Assembly (NCBI RefSeq): GCF_024586915.1
Contig: NZ_JANBVS010000008.1
Span: 124,001-188,000 of the forward strand
DNA length: 64,000 bases
Reading direction: 5' to 3'
Origin: Bradyrhizobium sp. SRS-191
Lineage (GTDB): Bacteria; Pseudomonadota; Alphaproteobacteria; Rhizobiales; Xanthobacteraceae
The first letter of the stretch is position 1. Each line of letters begins with the position of its first letter. Below, in pieces: positions 34,116 to 44,101 of this stretch. The notes under the pieces are model-generated. The model did not search any database and had not been told where the DNA came from. It saw only the letters and a program-made list of their open reading frames with translations. The translations under genes and the position numbers were made by a program.

Positions 34116-34850
34116 ATGATCCTGTTTCCTGCCATCGATCTGAAGAACGGCCAGTGCGTGCGCCTGGAGCAGGGCGACATGGCCCGGGCCACCGTGTTCA
34201 ATCTCGATCCCGCCGCCCAGGCCAAGAGCTTCGCCGACCAGGGTTTTGAGTATCTCCACGTCGTCGATCTCGACGGCGCCTTCGCCGGCAAGCCGATGAA
34301 TGCTGACGCCGTCGAGGCGATGCTGAAGGTCGTGAAGATGCCGGTGCAGCTCGGCGGCGGCATCCGCGATCTCAAGACCGTCGAAGCCTGGCTCGGCAAG
34401 GGCATCACCCGCGTCATCATCGGCACGGCGGCGGTGCGTGATCCTGAGCTGGTGAAGACGGCCGCGAAGTCGTTTCCCGGCCGCGTCGCCGTCGGCCTCG
34501 ATGCCCGTGACGGCAAGGTCGCCGTGGAGGGCTGGGCGGAAACGTCCGAGGTTACCGCGCTCGATATTGCCAAACGTTTCGAGGACGCCGGTGTCGCCGC
34601 GATCATCTTCACCGATATCGCCCGCGACGGCCTGCTCAAGGGCCTCAACCTGGATGCGACAATCGCGCTCGGCGACGCGATCTCGATTCCCGTGATCGCT
34701 TCCGGTGGGCTCGCGTCGATCGAGGACGTCAAGGCGATGCTGACACCGCGCGCCCGGAAGCTCGAAGGCGCCATCGCCGGTCGCGCGCTGTATGATGGAC
34801 GGCTCGATCCGGCCGAAGCCTTGGCGCTGATCCGCGCGGCGCGCGGGTAG
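34116..34850 (+). CDS. hisA: HisA, ProFAR isomerase
   Basis: A 244-residue TIM-barrel enzyme converting ProFAR to PRFAR. The early IDLKNGQCVRL with its catalytic Asp, the phosphate-binding QLGGGIRD and the C-terminal IASGGLAS motifs are present. It lies between hisH and hisF, the usual order. The ATG at 34116 starts the typical MILFPAIDLK. Confidence 0.97.
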   Translation: MILFPAIDLKNGQCVRLEQGDMARATVFNLDPAAQAKSFADQGFEYLHVVDLDGAFAGKPMNADAVEAMLKVVKMPVQLGGGIRDLKTVEAWLGKGITRVIIGTAAVRDPELVKTAAKSFPGRVAVGLDARDGKVAVEGWAETSEVTALDIAKRFEDAGVAAIIFTDIARDGLLKGLNLDATIALGDAISIPVIASGGLASIEDVKAMLTPRARKLEGAIAGRALYDGRLDPAEALALIRAARG

Positions 34851-34864
34851 GGGAGAGAACAACG

Positions 34865-35641
34865 ATGTTCAAGGTCCGCGTCATTCCCTGCCTCGACGTC
34901 AAGGACGGCCGGGTCGTCAAGGGCGTCAACTTCGTCAATCTGCGCGACGCCGGCGATCCCGTGGAAGCGGCGATCGCCTATGACGCCGCCGGCGCGGACG
35001 AGCTCTGCTTCCTCGACATCACCGCGACCCACGAGAACCGCGGCATCATGCTCGACGTCGTCCGGCGCACGGCGGAAGCCTGCTTCATGCCCGTCACGGT
35101 CGGCGGCGGCGTCCGCACCATCGACGATATCAAGACCTTGCTGCGCTCCGGCGCCGACAAGGTCTCGATCAATTCGGCAGCGGTGGCCCGGCGCGAGTTC
35201 GTGAAGGAAGCGGCCGAGAAGTTCGGCGAGCAGTGCATCGTGGTCGCGATCGACGCCAAGTCGGTGCCGCGGGCCGGCGGCGGCTCGCGCTGGGAGATCT
35301 TCACCCATGGCGGCCGCAAGACGACCGGCATCGATGCGATCGAATATGCCCAGGAGGTCGTCGCCCTCGGCGCCGGCGAGATCCTGCTGACCTCGATGGA
35401 CCGCGACGGCACCCGCCAGGGCTTCGACCTGCCGCTGACCCGGGCGGTCGCCGACAGCGTCCCGGTCCCGGTGATCGCCTCCGGCGGCGTCGGCAATCTC
35501 GACCACCTGGTCGACGGCATCCGCCAGGGCCGGGCGACCGCGGTGCTGGCCGCCTCGATCTTCCATTTCGGGGAATTTACCATCCGTCAGGCCAAGGAGC
35601 ACATGCTGCGTCAGGGGCTGCCGATGCGGCTCGATCCCTGA
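34865..35641 (+). CDS. hisF: Imidazole glycerol phosphate synthase, cyclase subunit HisF
   Basis: A 258-residue TIM barrel partner of HisH. The catalytic aspartates are in IPCLDVKDGR (residue 11) and LTSMDRDGT (near 180); TVGGGVRT and IASGGVGN bind phosphate. It starts 14 bp after hisA with GGGGAGAG upstream. All key residues are present. Confidence 0.97.
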   Translation: MFKVRVIPCLDVKDGRVVKGVNFVNLRDAGDPVEAAIAYDAAGADELCFLDITATHENRGIMLDVVRRTAEACFMPVTVGGGVRTIDDIKTLLRSGADKVSINSAAVARREFVKEAAEKFGEQCIVVAIDAKSVPRAGGGSRWEIFTHGGRKTTGIDAIEYAQEVVALGAGEILLTSMDRDGTRQGFDLPLTRAVADSVPVPVIASGGVGNLDHLVDGIRQGRATAVLAASIFHFGEFTIRQAKEHMLRQGLPMRLDP

Positions 35642-35742
35642 CGACATTGCGCCGCAAAAATGTTAGATGAACGCTTGTCCGGCCACTCTGGGCGGACCGG
35701 CGTTCCGAGACCTTGCTCGAGACTTTGCTTGAGACCTGGCTG

Positions 35743-36066
35743 ATGTCCCGCTTCACGCTTCACGATCTGGCTGCCATCATCGACGCGCGCGCCGCGGCGG
35801 GCGGTGAGGCGTCCTATACGCGCAAGCTGCTCGACAAGGGTCCGGCGCAGTGCGCCAAGAAGATGGGCGAGGAGGCGGTCGAAACCGTCATCGCCGCTGT
35901 CGGCACCGACCGCGAGCATCTGATTTCCGAAAGCGCCGATCTGCTGTTTCATTTGTTGGTGTTGCTGAAGTCGCGCGACGTCCGGCTCGAGGAGGTCGAG
36001 GCGGCGCTCGGCAAGCGGACTGGCCAATCGGGCCTGGAAGAAAAGGCGTCGCGCAAGACGGAGTAG
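35743..36066 (+). CDS. hisE: Phosphoribosyl-ATP pyrophosphatase HisE
   Basis: A 107-residue MazG-like alpha-helical enzyme, second step of histidine synthesis. The EEAVETVIAA segment, with metal-binding Glu residues, and the ESADLLFHLLV helix are diagnostic. The ATG at 35743 gives the family start MSRFTLHDLA; a TTG ten codons upstream is possible but less likely. It is separate from HisI. coaA follows after 34 bp. Confidence 0.95.
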   Translation: MSRFTLHDLAAIIDARAAAGGEASYTRKLLDKGPAQCAKKMGEEAVETVIAAVGTDREHLISESADLLFHLLVLLKSRDVRLEEVEAALGKRTGQSGLEEKASRKTE

Positions 36067-36100
36067 GGCGCGTCGGCCGGGGGAAACGAAGGGCAGCGTC

Positions 36101-37057
36101 ATGGATATGCGCACCAACGAACAACAATATAATCCGTACCGCGTCTTCACCCGCCAGCAATGGTCCGAGCTGCGCAACGACACGCCGATGACCTTGGAGC
36201 CCGGCGAGTTTTCGAAGCTGCGCTCGATGCACGACCGCCTCGATTTGCAGGAGGTCGAGGACATCTATCTGCCGCTGTCGCGATTGCTGTCGATGTATGT
36301 CGACGCGGCGCAGCGGTTGTACTACGCGCAGCGCCAGTTCCTCGGCATCCGTGACCGCAAGATGCCCTACATCATCGGCGTCGCCGGCTCGGTGTCGGTC
36401 GGCAAGTCCACCACCGCGCGCGTGCTGCAGGCGTTGCTGGCACGCTGGTCGCCGCGGCCCAAGGTCGATCTCATCACCACCGATGGTTTTCTGTTTCCGA
36501 ACGCCGTGCTCGAACGGCAAGGCCTGATGCAGAAGAAGGGCTTTCCGGAGAGCTACGACAAGGCACGGCTGCTCGCCTTCCTCTCCGATATCAAGGCCGG
36601 CCGTCACCCGGTGCGCGCGCCGGTCTACTCGCATCTCAGCTACGACATCGTGCCCCATCAGTGGACCGAGATCGACCAGCCAGACATCCTGATTGTCGAG
36701 GGCGTCAACGTGCTGCAGACCGGACCGTTGCCGCGCGACGGCAAGGCGGTGCCCGTCGTGTCCGACTTCTTCGACTTCTCCGTCTACATCGACGCCGACG
36801 AGGCGGTGCTGCGCAAATGGTACGTCAAGCGCTTCCTGTCGCTGCGCGACACTGCGTTCCACGACCCGCGCTCCTACTTCAACCGCTACGCGCTGCTCTC
36901 GGACGAAGAAGCCACCGCCACCGCGATCGCGATCTGGGAACGCACCAACCTGGCGAACCTCGAGGACAACATCCTCCCGACACGACCGCGCGCGACCCTG
37001 ATCCTGAAGAAGGGCGCCGACCACGAGGTCGAGACGGTGGCGCTGCGGCGGCTGTGA
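36101..37057 (+). CDS. coaA: Pantothenate kinase (type I)
   Basis: A 318-residue prokaryotic type I pantothenate kinase, first committed step of coenzyme A synthesis and subject to feedback by CoA. Walker A is GSVSVGKST near residue 100; the TTDGFLFPN, GFPESYD and VEGVNVLQT segments are family hallmarks. It closes the his-coaA run of plus-strand genes and is followed by a repeat element. Confidence 0.97.
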   Translation: MDMRTNEQQYNPYRVFTRQQWSELRNDTPMTLEPGEFSKLRSMHDRLDLQEVEDIYLPLSRLLSMYVDAAQRLYYAQRQFLGIRDRKMPYIIGVAGSVSVGKSTTARVLQALLARWSPRPKVDLITTDGFLFPNAVLERQGLMQKKGFPESYDKARLLAFLSDIKAGRHPVRAPVYSHLSYDIVPHQWTEIDQPDILIVEGVNVLQTGPLPRDGKAVPVVSDFFDFSVYIDADEAVLRKWYVKRFLSLRDTAFHDPRSYFNRYALLSDEEATATAIAIWERTNLANLEDNILPTRPRATLILKKGADHEVETVALRRL

Positions 37058-37149
37058 GCTGAAGCGACCAAGCGATCGCGGCATCAGCTGGAGCTGGCGT
37101 CTTCCTGTTTGATGTGACGACCACGGTGTTGCGGCTTGCGCCGCTCTAA

Positions 37150-37330
37150 CCTCTCCCCGCCCTTTGCGGGGAGAGGTCGGATTGCGCAGCAATCTGGGTG
37201 AGGGGCATGGCACCTAAGCAGCCAGTTCGTAGGTCTAACGGACGGGCAGGGCGACTCTGAGCGGCAGCACCGCCCGCGCGGCTGCCCCTCACCCCGACCC
37301 TCTCCCCGTGAAGAACGGGGAGAGGGGGCA
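37150..37330. repeat. Composite inverted-repeat element (CTCTCCCC family)
   Basis: Two GC-rich hairpins (CCTCTCCCCGC with GCGGGGAGAGG at the left, CCCTCTCCCCG with CGGGGAGAGGG at the right) flank a spacer with inverted GTGAGGGGCA and TGCCCCTCAC. It is related to the element at 48052-48212. It fills the gap between convergent coaA and the kinase gene; no gene is visible. Confidence 0.75.
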
Positions 37331-37358
37331 CTGCAACCGTTCGTATGCAACTAATCAG

Positions 37359-39599
37359 TTACGCCGCCACCTGCCGCGCCGCGGCCAAATTCGCCAGCGC
37401 TTCGTCCAGCTTGTCGCGGTCGATCGGCTTGACCAGGAAGCCGTCCATGCCCGCCTCGAAGCAGGCATAGCGATCCTCGACCAGCGTGTTCGCCGTCAGC
37501 GCCAGGATCGGCGTGCGGCGGCCGGGCTCGGCGGCCTCGAGCGCGCGGATGCGTTTTGCGGCGGCGATGCCGTCGAGGCGGGGCATCTGCACGTCCATCA
37601 GGATGAGGTCATAGGGCGTGCCGGCCGACCGTGCCGCCAGCCACGAATCCAGCGCCGCTTCGCCATGCACGGCAATGTCGGCGTGGTGGCCGAGCTTGGT
37701 CAGCAGCGAGCGCATCAACAGCGCGTTGATGTCGTTGTCTTCGGCCACCAGGATCGACAGGCCGGTGCCGGCACGGGCGGCGATCGGCGGAGCGACCATC
37801 GGAATGGGCTCGTCGATCAGCGTCGAGGCGGTGCCATCGACATCGAAGCCGACGCGCGCCGCGAGCGATGCGGCCCGTAGCGGTTTCACCAGATAGCCAT
37901 TGAACGGCGCCGTCGGCATCTGCTCATGGCGGCTCACCGGCGTGACCAGGACGATCAGCCGTGTGGTGTGACGCTGCGCAGTCATGCCCAGCTCACGCGC
38001 GGTCTCGCTGCCGAGGGCGTCGTCGACCAGCACGGCGTGCCAGTTGCGCTCGGGCAGCAGCGCTGCCGCAACCTCCGTCTCGGCGACGAGACAGGTCTGC
38101 GCGCCCCAGTTCTGCAGGCGGCGCTCGATCAGCTCGGCCTGCAGGCCGGGCGGCGCGATCAGCATGATCGACTGCCCGGTGAGATCGGGGCCGCGGAAGC
38201 TGTTCTGCTCGCCGCGCTCCAACGCGGCCGGCAACGGCACCGAAACCTCGAACGTCGAGCCGGCACCGAACTCGCTCTCCAGGTTGATCCGGCCCCCCAT
38301 CCGCTTGACGATCCTGTCGGAGATCGCCAGCCCAAGCCCGGTGCCGCCGAAGCTGCGCGCGACGCTGTCGTCGGCCTGTTCGAATTCGCGGAAGATCCGC
38401 TCCTGCGCGTCGGCGGCGATGCCGATGCCGGTGTCGCGCACCTGGAAGCTGATCTCGTTCGGCCAGATACCTGGCTCGGCGATCAGGGCCACGCCGCCCT
38501 TGGCCGTGAATTTGATCGCATTGCCGGCGAGATTGAGCAGCACCTGGCGCAGCCGTGCCGCGTCCCCCGTCACCCAGGTCGGCAGCTGCTCGTCCATATA
38601 GGCCGCGATCTCCAGCTGCTTGGCCTGCGCCCGCGGCGCCAACAGCTCGGTGATCTCCTCGATCAGCGCCGTCAGCGAGAACGGCTGTGCCTCCAGCGCC
38701 AGCTTGCCGGCCTCGATCTTGGAATAGTCCAACAGTTCGTTGATCAGCGACATCAGAGCGTCGCCCGATGTGCGGACCGCCTTGGCGTAGGTCGTCTGCT
38801 CCGGCGTGAGCTGCGTTTCGAGCAGCAGCCCGCTCATGCCGAGAATGCCGTTCAGCGGTGTACGGATCTCGTGGCTCGCCATCGCCAGGAAGCGCGACTT
38901 GGCGCGGTTCGCCGCGTTGGCCTGGTCGCGCGCATCGGCCAACGCCCGCTCGGTCTCGGTCCGGTCGGTGACGTCGCGGCCGACGCATTGCAGGACGGCC
39001 GGGTGCCCCGCATCGGAGCGAACCAGCGCCTCGCGCCACGCGATCCAGCGCGGTCCGATCGCGCTGTCGATGCGCTGGTCGTGCACGCGCGTGCCGCTCG
39101 GCTCCAGCGCGTTCTCGCCCTGCTCGATCAGCTCGAAGGCGAACCGGCTGCCGACCAGATTCTCGCGATCGAGACCGGCCATCTGGCAATAGGCATCGTT
39201 GACCAGGATGATCGTGCCGTCCTGCTCGCGCATGACGATGAGGTCACCCTGCTGCTCGAACAGATTGCGCGCGCGCTGCTCCGCCTCCTGCAATTCCCAG
39301 TTCCGGTCGGCCAGCACTTCGTTGTGAAGCGCGATCTTGTGCAGCTTCCTCTTCAAAAAGCGCAGCCGCATGCTCAGCGTGGCGAGGCCGACGCAGGCGA
39401 GGGCGAACAGGAAGCTGGCGCCGATCGCGAAGGTATGCGGGTTGTAGCCGGAATTCTCCGAAAGGCTGGCCTTGATGAAGCCATAGGCGCCGCCGAAGCC
39501 GGCGGAGAAGATCATCAGCGAGCGCAGAATCGCGAAGATGGTCTGGTGACGGCGCGTGAAGCGGCGCAGGCGCAGCCTGATGCGAAACATCGGTCCCAT
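37359..39599 (-). CDS. Hybrid sensor histidine kinase (PAS, HisKA, HATPase, two receiver-like domains)
   Basis: A 746-residue membrane kinase: two N-terminal helices (about 25-75), a coiled segment, a PAS domain (about 100-215), HisKA with the phosphorylated His near 242 (MASHEIRTPLNG), HATPase with GTGLGLAIS, a degenerate receiver-like region (about 470-590) and a C-terminal receiver with the acceptor Asp near 667 (LMDVQMPRLDG). Orthodox phosphorelay output is not present. The start is uncertain: ATG 39599 has GGGGG upstream, while in-frame ATGs at 39623 and 39650 are possible. No response regulator gene adjoins it. Confidence 0.9.
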   Translation of the reverse strand: MGPMFRIRLRLRRFTRRHQTIFAILRSLMIFSAGFGGAYGFIKASLSENSGYNPHTFAIGASFLFALACVGLATLSMRLRFLKRKLHKIALHNEVLADRNWELQEAEQRARNLFEQQGDLIVMREQDGTIILVNDAYCQMAGLDRENLVGSRFAFELIEQGENALEPSGTRVHDQRIDSAIGPRWIAWREALVRSDAGHPAVLQCVGRDVTDRTETERALADARDQANAANRAKSRFLAMASHEIRTPLNGILGMSGLLLETQLTPEQTTYAKAVRTSGDALMSLINELLDYSKIEAGKLALEAQPFSLTALIEEITELLAPRAQAKQLEIAAYMDEQLPTWVTGDAARLRQVLLNLAGNAIKFTAKGGVALIAEPGIWPNEISFQVRDTGIGIAADAQERIFREFEQADDSVARSFGGTGLGLAISDRIVKRMGGRINLESEFGAGSTFEVSVPLPAALERGEQNSFRGPDLTGQSIMLIAPPGLQAELIERRLQNWGAQTCLVAETEVAAALLPERNWHAVLVDDALGSETARELGMTAQRHTTRLIVLVTPVSRHEQMPTAPFNGYLVKPLRAASLAARVGFDVDGTASTLIDEPIPMVAPPIAARAGTGLSILVAEDNDINALLMRSLLTKLGHHADIAVHGEAALDSWLAARSAGTPYDLILMDVQMPRLDGIAAAKRIRALEAAEPGRRTPILALTANTLVEDRYACFEAGMDGFLVKPIDRDKLDEALANLAAARQVAA

Positions 39600-39735
39600 C
39601 GATGACCCCCGGTTGACGTCCATCCCACTGTCAGGACCGGCGCGCATCATGCTGCGCCGGGTATTGCTGAGGCTTCAAAGCCGGCGCACGCGCGCGTCCA
39701 CGGTGCAGAGATGGTGAACCGGGCGTTAGCCTGGC

Positions 39736-40212
39736 TCACAGCACCGCATGAGATTGCGATGGCGCGTGGCGCGCACCGACCAGCAGCGCAGCCGCCTCGC
39801 GTGCGGTCAAACGGCTCGAACGCACGAAGATGCGATAGTCGGCGCGGCGATCGCCTTCGCCATCCCGGGCGAGATAGATCAGCGGAGCATCCGGCCGGGG
39901 ATCGGCGGCGATCGCGACGAACCCGGTGGTCGCACTCATCGCGCAGCCCTGGTGCTCTTTGACCGGTCCGTCATCGACCACGACGAGATCGGCCGTCTCC
40001 GGGCTGTCGGACACCGCCACGCGCACGGTCGCGAGCGCCGGATCATCCGTGAAGTCGACATGCAGGTCCGCAGGGAATGGCGTGGAGCCGAGTGCGACCG
40101 CATCGGCGCCGACGGCAATGCAGGGCTGCGGGGAGGGGGCCCATTCGAGCCTGGCAAAGACCGCGGCTGCAATCAGCGGCGCGGCCGAAACAAGAACCTT
40201 GAAACGCAACAT
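39736..40212 (-). CDS. Small exported protein of unknown function
   Basis: A 158-residue protein with an N-terminal hydrophobic segment (about 4-20) suggesting a signal peptide, then a compact soluble part. I do not recognise the family. It contains two cysteines (PQPCIAVG and HQGCAMSA) that could form a disulfide in the periplasm. It lies between comM and the hybrid kinase on the same strand, 104 bp downstream of comM. Confidence 0.6.
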   Translation of the reverse strand: MLRFKVLVSAAPLIAAAVFARLEWAPSPQPCIAVGADAVALGSTPFPADLHVDFTDDPALATVRVAVSDSPETADLVVVDDGPVKEHQGCAMSATTGFVAIAADPRPDAPLIYLARDGEGDRRADYRIFVRSSRLTAREAAALLVGARHAPSQSHAVL

Positions 40213-40315
40213 GACACGCACCGACGCAACAGGCCCGAGGACGGAAACGCGGCCTTATGGTTGTCGGAGCGTAAAGAGAAGTCGTTACTAGAGTGTTGAA
40301 GAGCAACGAGGGCGG

Positions 40316-41854
40316 TCACGCCGCGTGCCGATTGTCCTCGGCCAGCGCGCGATAGGACAGCGCCTCGGCGAGATGCAGGCGGCCGATCGCATCGGTGTGG
40401 TCGAGATCGGCGAGCGTGCGCGCGACGCGCAGCACGCGGTGATAGCCGCGGGCGGAGAGCCGCATCGTCTCGGCGGCTTCGCGCAACAGCTTCTGGCCGG
40501 GTGCATCGAGCTTGGCGATGTCGTCGAGCACGGCGGCCGGCGCCTCGGCGTTGGTTCTGACATGCGGCAGCCCGGCCTTGGCGTAGCGTTCGCGCTGCCG
40601 GTCGCGGGCGGCGGCGACGCGGGCCGCGACTTCGGCGGAGCCTTCCTTGGCCGGCGGCAGGATCAGGTCGGCGGCGGTGACGGCGGGAACCTCGATGCGC
40701 AAATCGATCCGGTCCATCAGCGGGCCGGAGATGCGGCTCTGATAGTCGGCGGTGCAGCGGTCGATGCGGCCGCGCTTGCAGGCATAGCCGGGCTCGAACG
40801 CGTTGCCGCAGCGGCAGGGGTTCATCGCAGCCACCAGCATGAAGCGGGCAGGGTAGGTGACGCGGTGATTGGCGCGCGAGATCGAGACCTCGCCATTTTC
40901 CAGCGGCTGGCGCAGCGAATCCAGCACGCGCGGATCGAACTCCGGCAGCTCGTCGAGGAACAGCACGCCCTGATGCGCGAGCGAGATCTCGCCGGGTCGG
41001 GCGCGCAGGCCGCCGCCGGTCAATGCCGCCATGCTCGCCGAGTGATGCGGGCTGCGGAACGGCCGCCGGTTGGTCAGCGCACCGCCCTCGATCTCGCCGG
41101 CCACCGAGGCGATCATCGAGACCTCCAGCAGCTCGGCCGGCGACAGCGGCGGCAGAATCGACGGCAGCCGCGCCGCCAGCATCGACTTGCCGGCGCCGGG
41201 CGAGCCGATCATCAGCAGATGATGACCGCCGGCTGCGGCGATTTCGAGCGCGCGCTTGCCGCTCTCCTGGCCCTTGATGTCGCGCAGATCGAGCAGGCTC
41301 GCGGGCGCTTCCTGGATCTTCGGCTGCGGCCGCGACAGCACCTGCGTGCCCTTGAAGTGATTGGCGATCTGGATCAGCGACGTCGCCGCGATGATCTGCA
41401 GATCGGGACTGGCCCACGCCGCCTCCGCGCCGCAGGCGGCCGGACAGATCAGCCCTTCCTCGCGCGAATTGGCGCCGATCGCGGCCGGCAGCACACCGGC
41501 GACCGGGGCGATCGAGCCGTCGAGCCCGAGCTCGCCGAGCACGGTGAATCCGCTGAGCGCATCCGGCGGGATCGCGCCGATCGCCGCCATCAGCCCGAGC
41601 GCGATCGGCAGGTCATAATGACTGCCTTCCTTCGGCACATCGGCCGGCGCCAGATTGACCGTGATGCGCCGCGCCGGCAGCGCCAGCCCCGAGGCGATCA
41701 GCGCCGAGCGCACCCGTTCGCGCGCCTCCGACACCGCCTTGTCCGGCAGTCCGACGATCGCGAACGCCGGCAGCCCGGGCGCGACCTGGACCTGCACGTC
41801 GACCGCGCGGGCCTCGATCCCCTCGAAGGCAACGGTGGAAACGCGCTGGACCAT
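40316..41854 (-). CDS. comM: YifB/ComM-family AAA+ ATPase (Mg-chelatase-like)
   Basis: A 512-residue member of the ComM/YifB family, hexameric AAA+ helicases that extend branch migration of donor DNA during transformation. An N-terminal ribosomal S5-like domain (GLPAFAIVGLPD) is followed by the Mg-chelatase AAA domain with Walker A GSPGAGKS near residue 220 and Walker B VLFLDELPEF, then a C-terminal helical domain. The ATG at 41854 follows GGAGGGG. Whether this organism is naturally competent cannot be told here. The symbol is by family resemblance. Confidence 0.9.
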   Translation of the reverse strand: MVQRVSTVAFEGIEARAVDVQVQVAPGLPAFAIVGLPDKAVSEARERVRSALIASGLALPARRITVNLAPADVPKEGSHYDLPIALGLMAAIGAIPPDALSGFTVLGELGLDGSIAPVAGVLPAAIGANSREEGLICPAACGAEAAWASPDLQIIAATSLIQIANHFKGTQVLSRPQPKIQEAPASLLDLRDIKGQESGKRALEIAAAGGHHLLMIGSPGAGKSMLAARLPSILPPLSPAELLEVSMIASVAGEIEGGALTNRRPFRSPHHSASMAALTGGGLRARPGEISLAHQGVLFLDELPEFDPRVLDSLRQPLENGEVSISRANHRVTYPARFMLVAAMNPCRCGNAFEPGYACKRGRIDRCTADYQSRISGPLMDRIDLRIEVPAVTAADLILPPAKEGSAEVAARVAAARDRQRERYAKAGLPHVRTNAEAPAAVLDDIAKLDAPGQKLLREAAETMRLSARGYHRVLRVARTLADLDHTDAIGRLHLAEALSYRALAEDNRHAA

Positions 41855-42081
41855 GGTGCCCCTCCCGGCCGTAAGGCTAGCGGAAGCCCGGGCCGTTCGC
41901 AAGAACAATACAGGAACATCAGGGGGCGTCGGATGCAATCCGTTAAGGACGGCCGGACACCTCCGTCGTCCGGCGGACTGGGCTTAACGCCGCTTTAGTC
42001 CGGCCTTCGCATTCTTTCGCAAATTGATCACCGACGAGCGCCGCGTCAAAGCCGGCCGGCGCCGACAACGAGAGATGTGCG

Positions 42082-43152
42082 ATGCCCCCAGCGCCTTCGG
42101 CCGCACCCACTGCCAAAACGCCTGCCGGCGAGGCGAGGACGGTGTCCGAGCTCGCGACCGACATGCTGCGCCGGACGACGAGCCTGTTCCTGGCCGGCCC
42201 GCGGCCGGCCTCCGACGAGCAGCTCGATCTGTATGACCAGATGTTCGCCCGGCTGATGCCGCAAGTCGCGACCGACGTGCTGGCTGAGCTGAGCAAGGCG
42301 CTCGCCGGCGTCGAGCGCGCACCTTACGCCACGGTCCGCCTGCTGGCCGTCCATCCCGAGCTGCGGATCGCCGGGCCGATGCTCGCCAAGGCACAGGTCC
42401 TGACCGAGCGTGATCTCGCGGAGTTCATCCGAACCTCGAGCCCGGCGCATCTCGTTGCGATCGCCAGCCGCCGGGGCATCGGCGACGTCATGACGACCCA
42501 GCTGATCGCGCGCGGCTTTCCGCCGGTGCGGATGGCGCTGGCGCAGAATCTCACCGCGAAACTCTCCGAGGACGGCTATCGCAGCCTGTTCAAGATCGCC
42601 GAGCGCGACGAGGAATTGGCCGAGAAGCTGGCGCTGCGCACCGATCTGCCGGCCAAGCTGTCGCGCGCCTTCGTCGCCGCCGCGAGCGAGGGCGCCCGCA
42701 CCCGTTTCATCAAGGCCGCGCCGCCGGCGACCCGTGCGACTTTGCAGGCCGCCCCGACCCGATCGGCGGGCGCAGCCATGCGCGCGATGTGGGACTATGA
42801 GCAGGTCAAGGCCGAGGTCGCCGCGCTCAACCGCACCGGCAAGCTCGGCGACTCCGCCGTCAATCGCTTCTGTGTGACGGGCGATTTCCCCGCCGTGATC
42901 GCAGCACTGGCGCTGCTCTGCGTCGTTTCGATCGAGACGATCGAAACGCTGCTGCAGGAGGATCGGCTCACGGATCTGCTGCTCGCCTGCAAGGCGGCCC
43001 GGCTGAGCTGGGCGACGACTGGCATGATCCTGCGCGCCCGCCCCGGCTGCGACGCGCTGCCGGCCGATGATGTCGAGGAGGCCCGCAAGCGCTTCGAGAA
43101 GCTGGCGCTGTCCGAGGCGCAGTGGAAGGTGCGCGGCCTCGAATCGCGCTGA
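42082..43152 (+). CDS. DUF2336 domain protein
   Basis: A 356-residue, mainly helical soluble protein matching DUF2336 (COG5330), common in Rhizobiales. Tandem helical, HEAT-like repeats run through the first 200 residues (LAKAQVLTERDLAEFIR), followed by a variable C-terminal half. No catalytic motif is visible. It is convergent with lolA (15-bp gap) and starts 227 bp from the comM start on the other strand. Confidence 0.85.
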   Translation: MPPAPSAAPTAKTPAGEARTVSELATDMLRRTTSLFLAGPRPASDEQLDLYDQMFARLMPQVATDVLAELSKALAGVERAPYATVRLLAVHPELRIAGPMLAKAQVLTERDLAEFIRTSSPAHLVAIASRRGIGDVMTTQLIARGFPPVRMALAQNLTAKLSEDGYRSLFKIAERDEELAEKLALRTDLPAKLSRAFVAAASEGARTRFIKAAPPATRATLQAAPTRSAGAAMRAMWDYEQVKAEVAALNRTGKLGDSAVNRFCVTGDFPAVIAALALLCVVSIETIETLLQEDRLTDLLLACKAARLSWATTGMILRARPGCDALPADDVEEARKRFEKLALSEAQWKVRGLESR

Positions 43153-43167
43153 TCCGGCAGAGCGGCC

Positions 43168-43986
43168 TCAGCCCGGCGGCGTCGCGTAGTTGGTGAAGTC
43201 GATCTTGAACATCGCCGGATCGAGCTTCTTGGTGGTGTCGAGATTGTAGACCGCGATGGTCGTGTCGTAGCCCTGCGGGTCGGTCACGGTCCACTGCTTG
43301 AGCTGGCCGTCCTTGGCGCCGAGCATCAGCATCAGCCGGCTGGTTCCGATCAGCGCCTGCTTCTCCTCGATCGTGATCGTGACATAGAGATCGTCCGCCG
43401 AGACGGCGATGACGTTGGTGTCCTTCAGCAGGTCGATGCGGTCGGACAGCAGATAGCGCAGCGGCGTCTGCGACAGCGGATAGACGTCCTGGGTCGCGAG
43501 CTTGCGGTCGCGCACCACCAGCGACGAACCGTCGGCGATGATGTCGATTGGCGTCGGCGGCTCGTATTCGAAGCGGACCTTGCCGGGCTTCTGGATGTAG
43601 AAATCGCCCTTCGTCTTGCTGCCGTCGGGGCCGACCTGGACGAAGTTTCCGACCAGCGTCTGCAGCGACGACAGATAGGCGCTGACCTTGGCCGCCTGCG
43701 CCTTCTGGTTGGCGTCGAACGAAGTGAAGATGCTCGCCGGCACGTTGCGGCGGGGATCGGGAATCACGGGGTTGGGCGGTGTGGCCTGGGTGGTCGCGGG
43801 GCCGCCGCGCTGCTCGGAAGCGCCGAGCGGGCCGCTCTTTGCACCCGCCTTGGGTGTGCCCTGGGCGGACGCGGGACCGGCCGCGGCGAGAATGGTGACG
43901 GCGCAGGCCGCCATCAGGGCGGACATGCGGCGGCCGCGCGGTGCCGCGGGAAGCAAAAAGAGGCTGTTCGACAAGGAGCTTTTCAA
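43168..43986 (-). CDS. lolA: Outer-membrane lipoprotein carrier protein LolA
   Basis: A 272-residue periplasmic chaperone that ferries lipoproteins from LolCDE to the outer membrane. A signal peptide (about 20-42, ending ASAQ) is followed by an alanine-rich linker and the LolA fold (about 90-270): FYIQKPGKVRFEYEPP, DKLATQDVYPLSQTPL-like strands and a YDTTIAVYNL segment. The linker makes it longer than E. coli LolA, as is usual in Rhizobiales. It is downstream of ftsK on the same strand. Confidence 0.92.
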   Translation of the reverse strand: MKSSLSNSLFLLPAAPRGRRMSALMAACAVTILAAAGPASAQGTPKAGAKSGPLGASEQRGGPATTQATPPNPVIPDPRRNVPASIFTSFDANQKAQAAKVSAYLSSLQTLVGNFVQVGPDGSKTKGDFYIQKPGKVRFEYEPPTPIDIIADGSSLVVRDRKLATQDVYPLSQTPLRYLLSDRIDLLKDTNVIAVSADDLYVTITIEEKQALIGTSRLMLMLGAKDGQLKQWTVTDPQGYDTTIAVYNLDTTKKLDPAMFKIDFTNYATPPG

Positions 43987-44101
43987 AACGACGTCCTGAT
44001 TTCTTGCGCGTTTCTATCGTGGTTCGGTCGGTCAGCGTGATCGTAATTGCGTGAAGTTACGACACGGAAACGGCAGATCTGGGACCGAGGCGGGCCGGGC
44101 G

